From contig NC_064835.1 in the NCBI RefSeq assembly GCF_024166365.1, positions 62,538,607 through 62,602,606 of the forward strand: a stretch of DNA of 64,000 nucleotides. The letters run 5' to 3'. This DNA comes from Elephas maximus indicus. Taxonomy: Eukaryota > Chordata > Mammalia > Proboscidea > Elephantidae. This document shows, piece after piece, positions 37,659 to 48,074 of this stretch. The notes beneath the pieces are model-generated. The model worked only from the letters and a program-made list of their open reading frames with translations. It did not search any database and was not told where the DNA came from. Position numbers and translations under genes: made by a program. Each line of letters opens with the position of its first letter. The stretch's first letter is position 1.

Positions 37659-40600
37659 TTATTGTGCTTTACATGAAGGTTTACAGAACAAATTAGTTTC
37701 TCATTAAACAATACACATATTGTCTTGTGACACTGGTTACCAACCCCATGATGTGTCAACACCCACCCCTTCTCAACCTTGGGGTTCCCCATTTCCACTT
37801 GTCCAACTTTTCTGTCCCCTTCTGCCTTCTCATCCTTGCCCCTCACCTGGTGTGCCCACTTAGTCTTGTATGCATGGTTTAGCTATGTTTATTATTGTTT
37901 TATGGGCCTAATTTGTGGCTTAAGGGTGAACCTCAGGAGTGACTTCAGTACTGAGTTAAAAGGGTGTCTGGGGGCCATATTCTCAAGGTTTCTCCAGTCT
38001 CTATCAGACCAGTAAGTCTGGTGTTTTTTTGTGAGTTAGAATTTTGTTCTACCTTTTTCTCCAGCTCTGTCCGGGACCCTCTATTGTGATCCCTGTCAGA
38101 GCAGTTGGTGGTGGTAGCCTGGCACCATCTAGTTGTGCTGGACTAATCTCTTTATATTTCGATCTCCCACACTAGACTCCCGGTTCTCAGGGCAGAGGCT
38201 GTGAATGTCCGTTTCCGTATCCCTGGTACCAAGAGCATTGCATACGCCAGAGAGATGTCTGTTGTCCGGATGAATGTTGAGGGATGAAGTGTTCAGGGAA
38301 ACAGCAAGTTTGGTGTGAGTGGAGTGGGCAGGGCCAAGCTGTGAATGTTGAAGGCAGGCTGGGGCAGGGTCACTAAGGGCCTTCTGAAGGGGATTAGATT
38401 TTTGTATTTTATCCAGAAAGTGCTGGGAAGCCACTGAGGGGCTTTTGGCTTTTAAGAAAAGGATTAAGAGCACTGGTAATGTCCTATGCTCCCCTCCCCC
38501 TAGACTTTCCATTCTTGGAGGACAGGCACCATGCCTGTATTGTTCACCACTGTACTCTCAGGGCCTAGCTCGGCTCTTGGCTGTAGTAAGGGCTTGATAA
38601 ACATTTCTTGAGTGACTGAGCGAATGTGTGAATGAATGGCTCGCTGTCAGCAGTGTGGAGGATGAATTGGCAGGGAGACTGGTTATAACCCAGACAAATG
38701 ATGATGGTGGTCTTAACTGTGGGCTCGAGGGTTATTCAGGAATCAGAATCTGCAGGACTTGGTGGGAGGTGGGGGAAGAGGAGTCAGGATGATCCCAGTT
38801 TTCTGACTTGAGCAGCTGGGTGGTTGGTGGGGCCCTTGCCTGAGAGGGGGCCCCAGAGGAGGAGCAGTCTTGGGTGATGTGCATCCAGAGGCTTCCCTGA
38901 CTGCCCTCTCTACCCCCTTCTCCAGCCAGCAGCCCACACGCTTCAGTAACCGCTGCCTGCAGATGATCGGTCGCTGTTGGCCGCACCTCCGGGCCCTGGG
39001 GGTTGGGGGCGCCGGCTGTGGGGTGCAAGGCCTGGCATCACTCGGTGAGTCTTTCCTTGGGACTGGGGTGGAGGTTGGTGGGAGCCAAGCATGGGTGCCA
39101 GCATTGCACTGTTAAATCCCAGAGAGGCTCGGGGGCTGCAGCCTGGGTGGTGGCCAGAGGCGCCAGGGTGCCAGGCAGGAGATGAGAACTGGAAAGTTTG
39201 TCATCAAGATATCATCTTTTCCTCCCTCTCCCCAGCGAGAAACTGCATGCGGCTGCAGGTCCTGGAGCTGGACCACGTGTCAGAGATCACCCAGGAGGTG
39301 GCAGCAGAGGTCTGCCGGGAAGGCCTCAAGGGACTAGAGATGCTGGTGCTTACTGCCACCCCTGTCACCCCCAAGGCCCTGCTGCATTTCAATAGTAAGC
39401 ATGGGGGAATGCTGGTTGGGGTATGACTTCATCCCTCACCACACCCTGTCAGCATAACCAGTTCCCTGTCACTCCTAGGCAGCCAGCACCAGACCTGGGT
39501 CAGACTGACCGGGGTCTAGCTCTGGCTTGGCCACCAATGACTTTTGATCTGGCCCAGATAGTTCACTTCAATAGACCTTATCTGCCATGTGCTCTGCAAT
39601 TAAGGGACATGAGCTTTCCAGCACTAGCGCGCGGGGCGTGCCGAGGCAGGAAAGCAGATGGGTCAGACCACGGGTTCTGGACTGAGCTTGGTCCCAATTC
39701 CGGCTCCATTGCTAATAAGATGACTTTGGGCAAGTTACTGCACCTGAGTCCTCTAATTCCTATCTTCTTAAACTGCCTTGCAGAGTGGGCAGGAGGGTTA
39801 AGTGATACATGTATAAGCACCCTCCTCTTCTAGGACAGTTCTCAGGGTGAAGACTCTTCTCTTGCTGGTATACACTCCAAATCATGCCTCCTCTGGCCCC
39901 TACCACCCCCGACTCTGCTCTCAGTCACTCCTCCACCCTCACTGAGGACACGAGTATCCATCTTGGGCTTCTTGCACCCAAATGAGACCATCATCTAGGA
40001 CCATCTGACCTCTGCAAGGACCCCGTGCCCTGTCCACTTGGTACCTGGACCTTACAACCAGAATTAAGTGCTCAGCCTCCGAAATCACCATCTCCAGGGC
40101 TCCTCCAGGCTCCTGTCTGTCTTGCGCCTATTCCTCCTGACTTCATGGAGACATCAGCCCCTAAGCCTTTTGGCTCCCAGCTTGGTTGCTCCATGTCTCC
40201 CCTTCCTTTACACTCCAGCTTAGACCCATCACCTCACCTCAGCCACTCAGTTCCTTGTAGTTCATGTTCAAATCTCAGGCCTACTGTTCCCTCTGCCAGG
40301 AAAGCTCCTGGAACTCCTGCACAACTGACTCATGGCCACTCATCCTCCTGGGGTCTGCTGCAGCCTCACCTCTTCCTCAGCCCCATCTTCCAGCTTCTCC
40401 CCATGTCCAGTGGGAGCCTCTGGAGGGCATGGGTCTGCTTTACTCTCATGTTCTCAGTGACTGGCATGTGGTTGCTCTCAGTGGGTGTCTGTGATTTAAC
40501 TCAATCAGTGAGGGAAGGGGAGGTGCCCCCTTGCCCTGGCCAAACACGGGCCCCCACCTTATCCACCTTTTCCCAGGTATTTGCCGGAACCTCAAGTCCA

Positions 40601-40886
40601 TTGTGGTCCAGATTGGGATTGCTGATTATTTCAAAGAGCCCAGCAGCCCTGAGGCCCAGAAGCTGTTTGAGGACATGGTGACAAAACTCCAGGTAAGGGG
40701 TCTGGCCACCCAAGACCCCAAACAGCATCCCTGGGTGGGACCTGGGTGACCCTGGGTAAGCATTGCGTGAGGGCCCCACCTGCCTGGTGCTGGAGGAGAA
40801 CTAACCCAGGGTTCTGTCCACAGGCCTTGCGGCGGAGGCCCGGCTTCTCCAAGATCCTGCACATCAAGGTGGAAAGTGGCTGCTAA
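29592..40886 (+). CDS. FBXO41: FBXO41, F-box only protein 41 (whole coding gene)
   Basis: FBXO41 is a neuron-enriched substrate receptor of SCF ubiquitin ligases. Twelve coding exons join in frame: 29730-30622, 33418-33643, 34118-34191, 34447-34799, 35613-35854, 36108-36223, 36337-36489, 36680-36775, 38926-39044, 39236-39394, 40577-40692, 40824-40886. They total 2610 bases, 869 residues plus stop, close to the human length (875 as I recall). In order the protein has an N-terminal C2H2-like finger (C10, C13, H28, H33), Ala-10 and His-6 runs, a long coiled coil (about 200-350), a Gly/Ser/Pro-rich linker, an F-box (about 541-590) and leucine-rich repeat-like segments to the C-terminus. All introns are GT-AG. 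The ATG at 29730 has a strong context (gccatgg); an in-frame ATG 33 bases upstream is weaker. No break or premature stop is seen. Confidence 0.93.
29730..30622 (+). CDS. FBXO41: FBXO41 coding exon 1
   Basis: Residues 1-297. It holds the C2H2-like finger, the alanine run (51-60), the histidine run (105-110), a GPGPG-rich stretch and most of the coiled coil (heptad-like RLERLSEEVEQKI). The donor is agca|gtgagtgg; the apparent stop at 30624 is the intron. Confidence 0.93.
30840..31400 (+). repeat. L2 LINE fragment with RT signature
   Basis: The text cccctcagcaacatttgaca cagctgattcttaaag encodes a decayed form of the CR1/L2 reverse transcriptase motif SAAFDTVDH. Downstream text also follows L2. 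Confidence 0.55.
31407..31576 (+). repeat. AfroSINE, short form
   Basis: It reads ggagccctggtggcacagtg (the first bases overlap the duplication) to acggttttggttttttttgg-like tail. TTGTGATGGA flanks it (31397-31406 and 31577-31586). The 45-base block is absent (ctgttccttggaaaccc). Confidence 0.9.
31587..31674 (+). repeat. L2 3' end fragment
   Basis: The text ccatgagggcagggattttt, ctatatccccaatgcctaga and atggtgcctggcacctagga is the conserved L2 3' end. It is cut by the LTR that follows. Confidence 0.65.
31675..32163 (+). mobile_element. MLT1-type solo LTR
   Basis: It opens gtattagtgcccgagggctg ccataaca, then ttattctctcacagttctgg, and ends attttgggggaggatacaat. It is a clear ERVL-MaLR LTR, better kept than the one at 4647. 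Confidence 0.75.
32167..32326 (-). repeat. AfroSINE, short form, reverse orientation
   Basis: It runs from taccgttgagtcaattccga to taaccaccacactaccgggg. The junction gggtttccaaggtgcggctg shows the deleted form. Confidence 0.9.
32540..33270 (+). repeat. GT-rich minisatellite, period about 127-147 bp
   Basis: The unit starting tgtgagatggatgtgtctgg recurs at 32771, 32898 and 33045. Each unit holds a GT run of variable length, then 'gtgtttctgggg-gaca', then ggcantgtgtgact. The last unit decays near 33190. Partial units and other GT-rich text flank it. Confidence 0.9.
33418..33643 (+). CDS. FBXO41: FBXO41 coding exon 2
   Basis: Residues 298-373 (Gln298 completed here). It carries the end of the coiled coil (EELLERADRAERQLQVIS) and a glycine-rich stretch. 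The donor is atg|gtgagtac. Confidence 0.92.
34118..34191 (+). CDS. FBXO41: FBXO41 coding exon 3
   Basis: A 74-base exon encoding REHHAGPAVPSTYAVSRHGS and a few more residues. The acceptor is cccacag and the donor is cagg|gtaagc. Confidence 0.9.
34447..34799 (+). CDS. FBXO41: FBXO41 coding exon 4
   Basis: Residues 398-515. It is a Ser/Gly/Pro-rich, probably disordered linker with an Arg-rich piece (NWQRRPRRHS) and an acidic piece (EGEEGDVSDVG). The donor is tcag|gtaagt. Confidence 0.92.
34800..35612 (+). other. FBXO41: FBXO41 intron 4
   Basis: This 813-base intron holds no repeat I recognise. It ends ggtactctgcag. Confidence 0.6.
35613..35854 (+). CDS. FBXO41: FBXO41 coding exon 5 (F-box)
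   Basis: It encodes the F-box (ISPEILKMRAALFCIFTYLD, then AAEVCRDWRFVARHPAVW), the part that binds SKP1 in SCF complexes. The donor gtgcct is weak after position +2. Confidence 0.93.
36108..36223 (+). CDS. FBXO41: FBXO41 coding exon 6
   Basis: It encodes FLAMLAQWCTQAHSLTLQNL and a Lys/Arg/Glu-rich piece. The donor is ccg|gtgagg. Confidence 0.92.
36337..36489 (+). CDS. FBXO41: FBXO41 coding exon 7
   Basis: This is the first clear leucine-rich segment (GNLLILRISHCPNILTDRSL). The acceptor is atccctag and the donor is acag|gtgggt. Confidence 0.92.
36680..36775 (+). CDS. FBXO41: FBXO41 coding exon 8
   Basis: It encodes SATDPVGHEVIWALGAGCRE and on to PLHPC. The acceptor is tttcaacag and the donor is cgtg|gtgagc. 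Confidence 0.9.
36895..37330 (+). repeat. MIR interrupted by an AfroSINE
   Basis: The MIR core (gtgtgactttgggccagtta, catgcctcagtttcttaacc) precedes the SINE, and diverged MIR-like text follows it. Confidence 0.6.
37056..37233 (+). repeat. AfroSINE, short form
   Basis: It reads ctggagccccggtggtacag to a run of 19 T plus ggt. TATTGATCT flanks it (37047-37055 and 37234-37242). The 45-base block is absent. Confidence 0.9.
37628..37660. repeat. (TA)n microsatellite
   Basis: About 13 alternating ta units adjoin the reversed end of an L1, so the tract may derive from its A-rich tail. Confidence 0.85.
37661..38157 (-). mobile_element. L1 3' UTR, reverse orientation
   Basis: It reads from tttattgtgctttacatgaa (the reversed 3' end) to the reversed gtgccaggctaccaccacca text. 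TTTATAT near both edges might be the target duplication, but is not convincing. Confidence 0.8.
38510..38640 (+). repeat. L2 3' end fragment
   Basis: The text ggaggacaggcaccatgcct, ctgtactctcagggcctagc and aagggcttgataaacatttc is L2-like. Confidence 0.55.
38926..39044 (+). CDS. FBXO41: FBXO41 coding exon 9
   Basis: It encodes QQPTRFSNRCLQMIGRCWPH and LRALGVGGAGCGVQGLASL, a leucine-rich unit. The acceptor is ttctccag and the donor is ctcg|gtgagt. Confidence 0.92.
39236..39394 (+). CDS. FBXO41: FBXO41 coding exon 10
   Basis: It encodes RNCMRLQVLELDHVSEITQE and GLKGLEMLVLTATPVTPKAL, leucine-rich repeat-like. The donor is aata|gtaagc. Confidence 0.92.
39395..40576 (+). other. FBXO41: FBXO41 intron 10
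   Basis: A 1.18-kb intron containing a MIR (about 39640-39830, plus) and probable L2 text (40240-40480). Nothing coding. Confidence 0.55.
40577..40692 (+). CDS. FBXO41: FBXO41 coding exon 11
   Basis: It encodes ICRNLKSIVVQIGIADYFKE and PSSPEAQKLFEDMVTKLQ. The acceptor is ttttcccag and the donor is ccag|gtaagg. Confidence 0.92.
40824..40886 (+). CDS. FBXO41: FBXO41 coding exon 12 and stop
   Basis: The last 20 residues (ALRRRPGFSKILHIKVESGC) and TAA. The acceptor is gtccacag. Confidence 0.92.
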   Translation, partial: ALRRRPGFSKILHIKVESGC

Positions 40887-43800
40887 CCCGGGTGGGGGGG
40901 CAGCAGGGCCCCCGCCAGCCCCACATCAGGGTACTCTTTGGACCTCTGGAGGGACCCTGCTTTGGATTGGACCTTCAGAGACTTAGTGTGTTATCCCTGG
41001 CTTCCAGGGAGGGGTTGACAATTTCTCATCCTCCTCCCATGACAGTGGAGCAACAGGCCTGACCCCCTGGCACTGCCTCCCCATGGCAGGGGCTCGGACA
41101 GAGGCTGTCCTCTGACCCCTAGCCCACCCCCAGCTGGAGCAGCCTTCTGGGCCCAGCCAGCAAGGAGCCGAGTCACCACCAGCACCTGGTATCATCATCT
41201 GGGGGATCTGTAGTAACCAGCCAGTGGGTCTTCGACCATTCAGTCAGGCTCCCACCCCTTCCTGAGGCCCAGCATCCTTGTCAGGGACCTCTGCCAGGCC
41301 ACAGGCCAGAGGGGGCTCCACAAGGCAGCTCAGACTTGGCATGCAGGGCTCTTCTACCATCTGCCTTGCCCCCAGCCCTCTGGGGCACCCCCTTCAGACA
41401 GCCCACTGAGGCTCTGGGTCCACATTCTCCAGGGATAACACAGGTGGGCCTTGGGGCCAGGGCGTGTGGCTGGTAAAAGCTGGGGGAGCAGTGGGGTAGT
41501 AAACACAGGTGGGGATGGGTTTGGGAAGGCAAAACATTAATCCGGAGCTTCTCCCCAGGATATTGAGACTACCTCCCAAGGGGAAGAATTTCCAGGTGGA
41601 GAAAACTTGAGTATTTCTGTAAGAAAAGACAAGACCCCTCCTCCCAACCCCTACACACCCCAATCACACACCAGAGCTGAAATTCAGAGCTAAAAGGTGC
41701 ATGTCTCTTACCTACCATCCACTTCCAAGCCTCTGGAGGGTCAAGTCCAAGCCCTGGGAAATCTTGTCAGCCTGGAGAGGTTGTTCCTGTCCTCACGGAG
41801 TTTCCTTCTAATCCAGGTGCTTGGGCAGGAATCTAATGGCCTTTAGGTCCCCAAGGCTGTCTGGGAGGGAGGCACTGTGCTAGGGACCTGAAGGAAACCT
41901 GGTGGAGGATGGTTTGGTTTGTCCCTTGTCTGGGGCTTGGTTGAAGATGTGGGGCCAAAGAAGAGGAAGATCATCAATGGACTGACATGCTCCCTTCCTC
42001 AGTCCCCACTGGCCCCATGGGCTGACAGCTGCCTTGGGGTTCTTCTGCCTGGGGGCTGAGCTGGGGCCTGAGTGAGAGCCACTTGACTTTAAAGCCACAG
42101 AATACGAACGAGGGTTTTCACTGATCCTTGCATGGTTCCCAAAAGACCAGGTCTGGTACTAAGGCTCCAAAGACTCAGGTGTCCCCACTTCTCCCCTCAG
42201 AACTCCCACAATGGCTCAGAGACCGTGGGTCCTGCCAACCTTCATTTGGAAAGTTCTTCCAAACATCTCAAACATCTAATCAAGTTCCATCTTGGAGTTT
42301 CCTTCTCTCCTATGCAGGACTGGCACCCAGCCCTAGCCATCAAGCTGACTGGTCCCTGCTGGGGTTGGGGTCCTCTCCTTTCCCAGTCCTCTCCAGGGAT
42401 CCAATTTTCTGCCACAATCTGGCTTGGACATCAAGGCCAGCCCTGAGTTACCTTGTAATGAGTTCTCCAGGGCTGGGACCCACGGGCTCACCCCAGCTCT
42501 CTGGCTCCTCTCCCTGGCTCTGTCCCAGTGCTTTTCATCACTGCTCTGGCTTTTTTTCCGTGGCTTGTTGTCCCTGCCCTCTGAAGACCCAGAATATACA
42601 GGGTGTCATGTTGACAAGTCCCTATCCGGTCTTGCACGAAGCCTTGGCTGTGTGTGGCACTCCCACCTCTACCCCAGAGCAGCTAGCTCTGTCAACTGCC
42701 ACCTCCCAGCCCTGTCCCCAAGTTATGGGAAGGAGTACAACTTCCCTGTCCCTCCAGGGGCCTGGAAGGAAGGTGGAGGTCCACTCAGGGCCCAGCAGCT
42801 GTGGGTGTACCTGTCTTGCTTTGCCAGCTGTATCCCCTGTAGCCCCTGCTCTCTGCGATCCCAGGACCAGAGGTTACCCTCCCTGTTTTCTGGGCAAAGC
42901 ACAAAGGGATGCCCCGCATGGTCTAAGCCTGTCCAACAGAGGGCTTTCACTGCCCCAGGGAACCTCCATCCCTCAACAGAAGGCTCTGGGCAACATCTCA
43001 CTGGATGGATACTCATCAGAATGCATGGCATCAACGCTGGGAAAGATCAGGATGAATGGACAGAGAGAAAGGTAGTTCTGAAAGGTGCTGATGTTGGTCA
43101 TAGGTCCATTCACACACACATTCATTCAGGCAACAGCCCTGTGCTTAGGCAGGTGAACAAGAACTCCCTCTCCTCACGCTGGCCTCCCAAGGGTTTGGCC
43201 AGGAAGGCCAGACAAGTCCCCTAACCTGTATTTCCCAGCTGTGTGTGGGAGGACATGTTGCCCAAGCCCCTGCCAGTGGGAGTGGTGTTATGTCCCACTG
43301 TACACCTGCCCCTGGGACTGACAGACTTGTGTGTCCTGGCCTTCATGCATGCCCCAAGAACTGGCAGCTTTGCAGCACCCCAATCCCAACAGCAACTTAA
43401 TGCTATTCTTTTGCCTCAGGGGAGATGAGCCTGCTGCCGAGTGGGAGCTTTTGCTTGCTAAGACACTCCATTATTCACTTTCTTGACAGCTACACGCTAG
43501 CTAGGGCTAAGGGTGGGAACAGGGATGGAGGGCCTGGCCGTCCCTAGAAACACCTTATCCCATCCTCACCCATCCAGTGGGCCACCCCTCCTCCTCGATA
43601 CCTCATACCTAGATGTGAAGAGGAGGACTGAAGAAGCAAACCAAGGCAGGCCCCACTCCAGGGGCCCAGGAATGTATAGAGGGCTATCGGTCGTGGCCAC
43701 TTGGTGTCCCTACAGCCCTCCTCTTGCCACACAGCCTGGCCTAGCACCTGGGAGGCTTGGCATATGTGGCTGGAGTGTTTTGCCGTGATTCATTCAGGCC

Positions 43801-45090
43801 ACTTCCCCACACCCGACAGGAAACGAGGGAGATGCTGTGTTCATCTGGATCCCTGTGGGGAGAGGGAGTAGGTTGCCCAGGCTTTTCACAGACCAGGACA
43901 GACCACGTAAGAATCAAGGCATCTCATGTTTTCCTAGTTCCATGATAGAATTGAGCCAGTCCCTCAAGAACTGCATCGAAAAGGGGGCCTTCTCCCAAGG
44001 CCTGCTGCCCCAAGGTTTAGCTGCCTGTCTTTTGCCTTTGGATCCCGCCTGTCCCCCTGGCCTGGTCTCTAATATTCTGGGACACAGGCGGGGAGCTGTC
44101 CAGGCCCCAATCCCTCTAAGGCACTAAGTTGAGGGAGACCTTCCCAGAGTGACTATTGTGCCAAAGACCCAGTTCCCAGTGGACTTGGGGTACAAACAGG
44201 AGAGGGTGAATGCCCAGACAAGTTCCCTCAAACCAGTGAAATCTGTCCCAGTCTGTCAGTTCATGATGAGTGTCCTTCCTTTCCCTGGGGGCCCTTCTGT
44301 TTACCCTTGGTGGCCATGCTTCCTCTTCCAGCCTCATCCCAGGCCTGCATTTCTGTATATACTGCTGTGTATTGTGTGTATGTATTTATTCTTGGACAGG
44401 TGTGTTCATTTGCAGCCCTTGCCTGAGGATAAGGTTTAGGATTAGGTGAAGATCAGAATACCAGGGCCAACTAAGGGAACCAGCCCCTATTTCCTCCCCA
44501 ATCTCCTGGGACCCTGGCCAGTCCCAAAACAGGCAGGCTTTCCCACCATGGGTCCCAGCTTCCCCTGCCACTGCCAGCATGGCTCCAGGGAGGCTTGGCC
44601 TCAGGCTTCCCAGCCTCGGTTCTTACCCTCGAAGGGGCCTTGTATTCAGGCGCAGCAGCCTGAGGTGACTAAGGCCTGACCTCGTGGCTGGTGCCAATAG
44701 GCTTGGCTTTAGCAGACACCACTTGTGGAGACTTCCACAAGTGCCCCCCTGGCCCTGTCTTTCTCACACAGGCAGGCAGGCTGCACTGGGCCCAAGCTGT
44801 GAGAGGGTAGCTTCGCCCACTCTAAGCACATCAATCAGGCAGAGGGGTGGGGAGCTTTTTTTGGTTTTACTTTTTGGTAAATTTCTGAAGTGGTGCCTGT
44901 ACCTCCAGCCCCCAGGGGGCCTTCCCTGTCCCCACTTCTCTGCCCCACCCAGGCATCGCCATCCCAGCACTTTGCTCCACGTCACTCATAGGTGCCCTTG
45001 CCGAACGTTCCTGAGTTTATGTATCTAAAGACTCGTGTGGGCGTCAGAATTTATGGCTCGGTATCCAATAAAAGATGGTGAAACTGCCGT
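40887..45090 (+). other. FBXO41: FBXO41 3' UTR, about 4.2 kb
   Basis: No strong poly(A) signal and no recognisable transposon appears between the stop and 45067, which is striking in so repeat-dense a window. Several long open frames (e.g. 42128-43075 plus, 315 codons) reflect C-rich composition and match nothing I know. A perfect Pumilio-type site, TGTATATA, lies at 44354-44361. Confidence 0.7.
45067..45072 (+). promoter_or_regulatory. FBXO41: FBXO41 poly(A) signal AATAAA
   Basis: Canonical hexamer in ccaataaaagatgg. A second AATAAA lies at 45213-45218, and I cannot tell whether it is used. Confidence 0.7.
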
Positions 45091-45900
45091 ATCTGACCCA
45101 GGGAGGTAAACGGTATGTGGCCACATCTGTCAGTCGGCCTCACCACAGCCTTTCCGCAGTGACGTGGGCTGAGGCAGGAGGCGGCGGGTAACCTGATCGG
45201 TGTCGGCGGGGTGAATAAAGGACTAAAGAAATCACTGGAGAAAGGCACCCAGGTTACTGCTCCGACCATAGTTCCCTCTGTTTTCAGTGTCTACAGCCAG
45301 ATACAAGGCCTTGGGGTGAGACTCCTGACTGGGCCATAAGGAGGGGCTGACCTGAAGGGCAAAGCCGGCACTAGTACAGCCGGAGCAGCAGGCGTGGCCT
45401 TCGCGGACCTGGCCCAATCCCCCCACGAGGCTCTGGCCTGGGGAGACCAAGCTGCCCACCACAGCCTGGCCTTGACTTGCCCGTTTTGTGGTTGCCACTG
45501 ATTTGATTACTCAGATTCTGAAGTATTTAAAATTAGAAAAAAGAACAGGTGCTTCGGCTAAACTGTGGCACTAATGTCAAGGGAGTAAAATGAGTAATTC
45601 CATCTGGGAGTCACCTGTTCTCATCCTCGTTGTACAGGTAGAGCAGCTGAGGCTGAACAATTAGTTTGTCCACATCATTAGGTTAAGATGGATAACAGTC
45701 CAAATCTTGTTCCTGCCCACTGACCCACTCTGCTCTTGAGTTTATCGGAAAAAAAATTTTTTTTTTTAATCACTTCCCAGTTTCAGGCAGTAAAAGCTTC
45801 TGTGGCTCAAGGTGATAGATACCTCCAGCTTCAACAATTACAATAGCTAGTTGCAGGCAAGCTATTAGAACTAGTGTAAAAGAAGCTGTTAGACCCTACT
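45091..45900. other. Gap between convergent genes, unique part
   Basis: Nothing beyond a second AATAAA (45213) and an A/T-rich spot (45749-45768) is recognised. Confidence 0.5.
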
Positions 45901-45902
45901 AG

Positions 45903-46010
45903 ATTCCCTGGGTGGTGCAAACAGTAAAGCGCTCAGCTCAAGACACCCAGAGGTGCCTCAGAAGAAAGGCCTAGCAATCTACTTGTGAAAGACCACGGCA
46001 ACTGGTTTAG
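45903..46010 (+). repeat. AfroSINE fragment with internal loss
   Basis: It has ccctgggtggtgcaaacagt, then aggtgcctcagaagaaaggc, then jumps to ggcaactggttt. Much of the body is missing. Confidence 0.65.
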
Positions 46011-46034
46011 CTTGTTTTTGGGTAGACCCTACTG

Positions 46035-46165
46035 GATTTCTCCAAGGGAGAAAAGACCTGGCAATCTGCTCCTGTAAAGATTCAGCCTAGGAAACCCTAT
46101 GGGGCAGTTCCACTCTGTCATACAGGGTCACTATGAGTCAGAATCAACTTGCAGCACACAACTGG
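46035..46165 (+). repeat. AfroSINE 3' part
   Basis: It runs from ggatttctccaagggagaaa through gcaatctgctcctgtaaaga to atgagtcagaatcaacttgc. The tRNA-like head is missing. Confidence 0.75.
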
Positions 46166-46182
46166 ATTTCCAGTTATGCTGG

Positions 46183-46369
46183 CTATAGAAGCCCTGTTAG
46201 CGCAGTGGTTAATGGACTCGGCTGCTAATCTAAAGGCTGGCGGTTTGAATCCACCGGCCGCTCCACATGGTCTGCTTCCGTAAAGATTACAGTTTTTGGA
46301 AACCCTAAGGGGCAGTTCTACTCTGTCTTATAAGGTTGCTGAGTTGGAATCGACTCAACAGCAACACAT
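46183..46369 (+). repeat. AfroSINE, partly deleted long form
   Basis: It runs from gccctgttagcgcagtggtt to ggaatcgactcaacagcaac. TTATGCTGG flanks it (46174-46182 and 46370-46378). It keeps gtctgcttccgtaaagatta. Confidence 0.9.
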
Positions 46370-46378
46370 TTATGCTGG

Positions 46379-47400
46379 TTATTACAAATGTCCGTGAAAG
46401 CAGGCTCTCAAAAAGTAAAGAGAATCCTGAAAGCAGCAAGAGAGAACTGAACAATCACATATAAAGGATCCCCAATAAAATTAAGTGCCAATTTCTCCTC
46501 AGAAATACTGAAGACCTGATGGCGATGGAATGACATATTTAAAATGCTTTATGAAAAAACTGTCAACCAAGAATACTATACCCAGTAATTATGAGCCCAA
46601 GAGACAGAAAGGACCACATAAACCAGAGACTACATCAGCCTGAGACCAAAAGAGCTAGATGGTGTCTGGCTACAACCCATGACTGCCCTGACAGGGAACA
46701 CGACAGAGAACCCCTGAGGGAGCAGGAGAGCAGTGGAATGCAGACCCTAAATTCTCATAAAAAGTCCAGACTTAGGTCTGACTGAGCCTAGAAGGACCCC
46801 AGAGGTCATGGTCCCCAGACCTTCTGTTGGCCCAAGACAGGAACCATTCCCAAAGCCAACTCTTCAGACACAGACTGGACTGGACTATGGGATAGAAAAT
46901 GATACTGGGGAAGAATGAGCTTCTTGGATCAAGTAGACACATGAGACTACACTGGCATCTCCTATCTGGAGGGGAGATGAGAGGACAGAGGGAGTAGGAA
47001 GCTGGCCGAATGGACACGAAAATACAGAGTGGAGGGAAGGAATGTGTTGTCTCATTAGGGGGAGAGCAATTAGGAGTATAATAGCAAGGTGTATATAAAT
47101 TTTTGTATGAGAGACTGACTTGGTTTGTAAACTTTCACTTAAAGCACAATAAAAAAAAAAAAAAAAACTATACCCAGTGAAACTATCCTTCAAGAATGAG
47201 GGTGAAATTAAAATACCCCCAGACAAACATAAGCTGAAAGGTCGTATCTACCAGATCAGCCCCACAAAAAAATACTAACAGGAGTTTTGCAGATGGAAGG
47301 GAAAAGACAATGGAAAGCAATTCAAAGCCATACATACAAATAAAGATCTCTAGTAAAGGTAAGGGCGTGGGCAAGTATAAGAATTAGTAATAAGGTATTC
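46379..47400 (+). repeat. Older L1/HAL1-type fragment hosting a younger L1 end
   Basis: Text such as tcctgaaagcagcaagagag, accaagaatactatacccag and cccccagacaaacataagct is typical of old L1 or HAL1 ORF regions. It is interrupted at 46587-47166. Confidence 0.6.
46587..47166 (+). mobile_element. 5'-truncated L1, 3' UTR only
   Basis: It has the L1 3' UTR text (ccagagactacatcagcctg ... cttaaagcacaataaaaaaa) and ends in poly(A). ACTATACCCAGT flanks it perfectly (46575-46586 and 47167-47178). Confidence 0.92.
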
Positions 47401-48074
47401 ATGCCTGATAACTCTTAATTGTTTTCTCCTGTGTATTTTAATGACAAATGTATAAAACAAATGTCCACGGTACAGAAGAACAGCCCATGGTCGTTGGTGG
47501 TTGAACTGAAAAGACCAGGCGGGTGCTTTCAGCCATCTCTCCTCAGTGGATTTCTAAGAAGTCACTAGCGTTTATAGAGGATGTGGCCTCCCCAAAACAT
47601 CCCTCCTAGAGTACTCAACCTCAAGATCTTGAATAAAGAGCAGCCAAACACTGAGTCAAAAAAACATGGAGGCAGAGGGGGCACAAGGTGATGTAATGCA
47701 TTTACCCAAACCCAGAGAAACCATGAGAACAATGCCTGGGCAGGACACGCAGACTGGTGTGCCAGTGCTAAACAAGATGGCATCAAAACAGAGGGAAGGT
47801 CTAAAAATGCAACCAGAAGGTGGCCACTCTAGTGGAGTTCACCCCTTTATACAGCAATAAAAGCTTCTCTTATTTTAACTCTACCTCCCAAAACAAGACC
47901 TGGAAGAGTCAACCCACACATGGCCTTGAATAGTGACTGGAGGCTGTTGAGGACTTTGGCCAACAGGAAGGAAAATCATCTCTTTCTGCCTGCTGGGTGA
48001 ATGCATGCGAAGCGAAAATTCTGGACAGACAGACACGAGAGTAAAACTACAGCATCCAGATAATCTGCAAAGAT
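47401..48074. other. Gap between convergent genes, 3' of CCT7
   Basis: No repeat or gene is clear here. The text is AT-leaning with short frames only. Confidence 0.45.

Larger units (their letters stand above)
36776..38925 (+). other. FBXO41: FBXO41 intron 8
   Basis: A 2.15-kb intron with a MIR split by an AfroSINE, an L1 3' end in reverse with a TA microsatellite, and L2-like text. No extra exon is seen. Confidence 0.65.

Noticed and set aside
42128..43224. 315- and 266-codon frames in the FBXO41 3' UTR as a separate gene
   Set aside because: No start context, no known protein, overlapping frames of similar length, and no splice or promoter signal.
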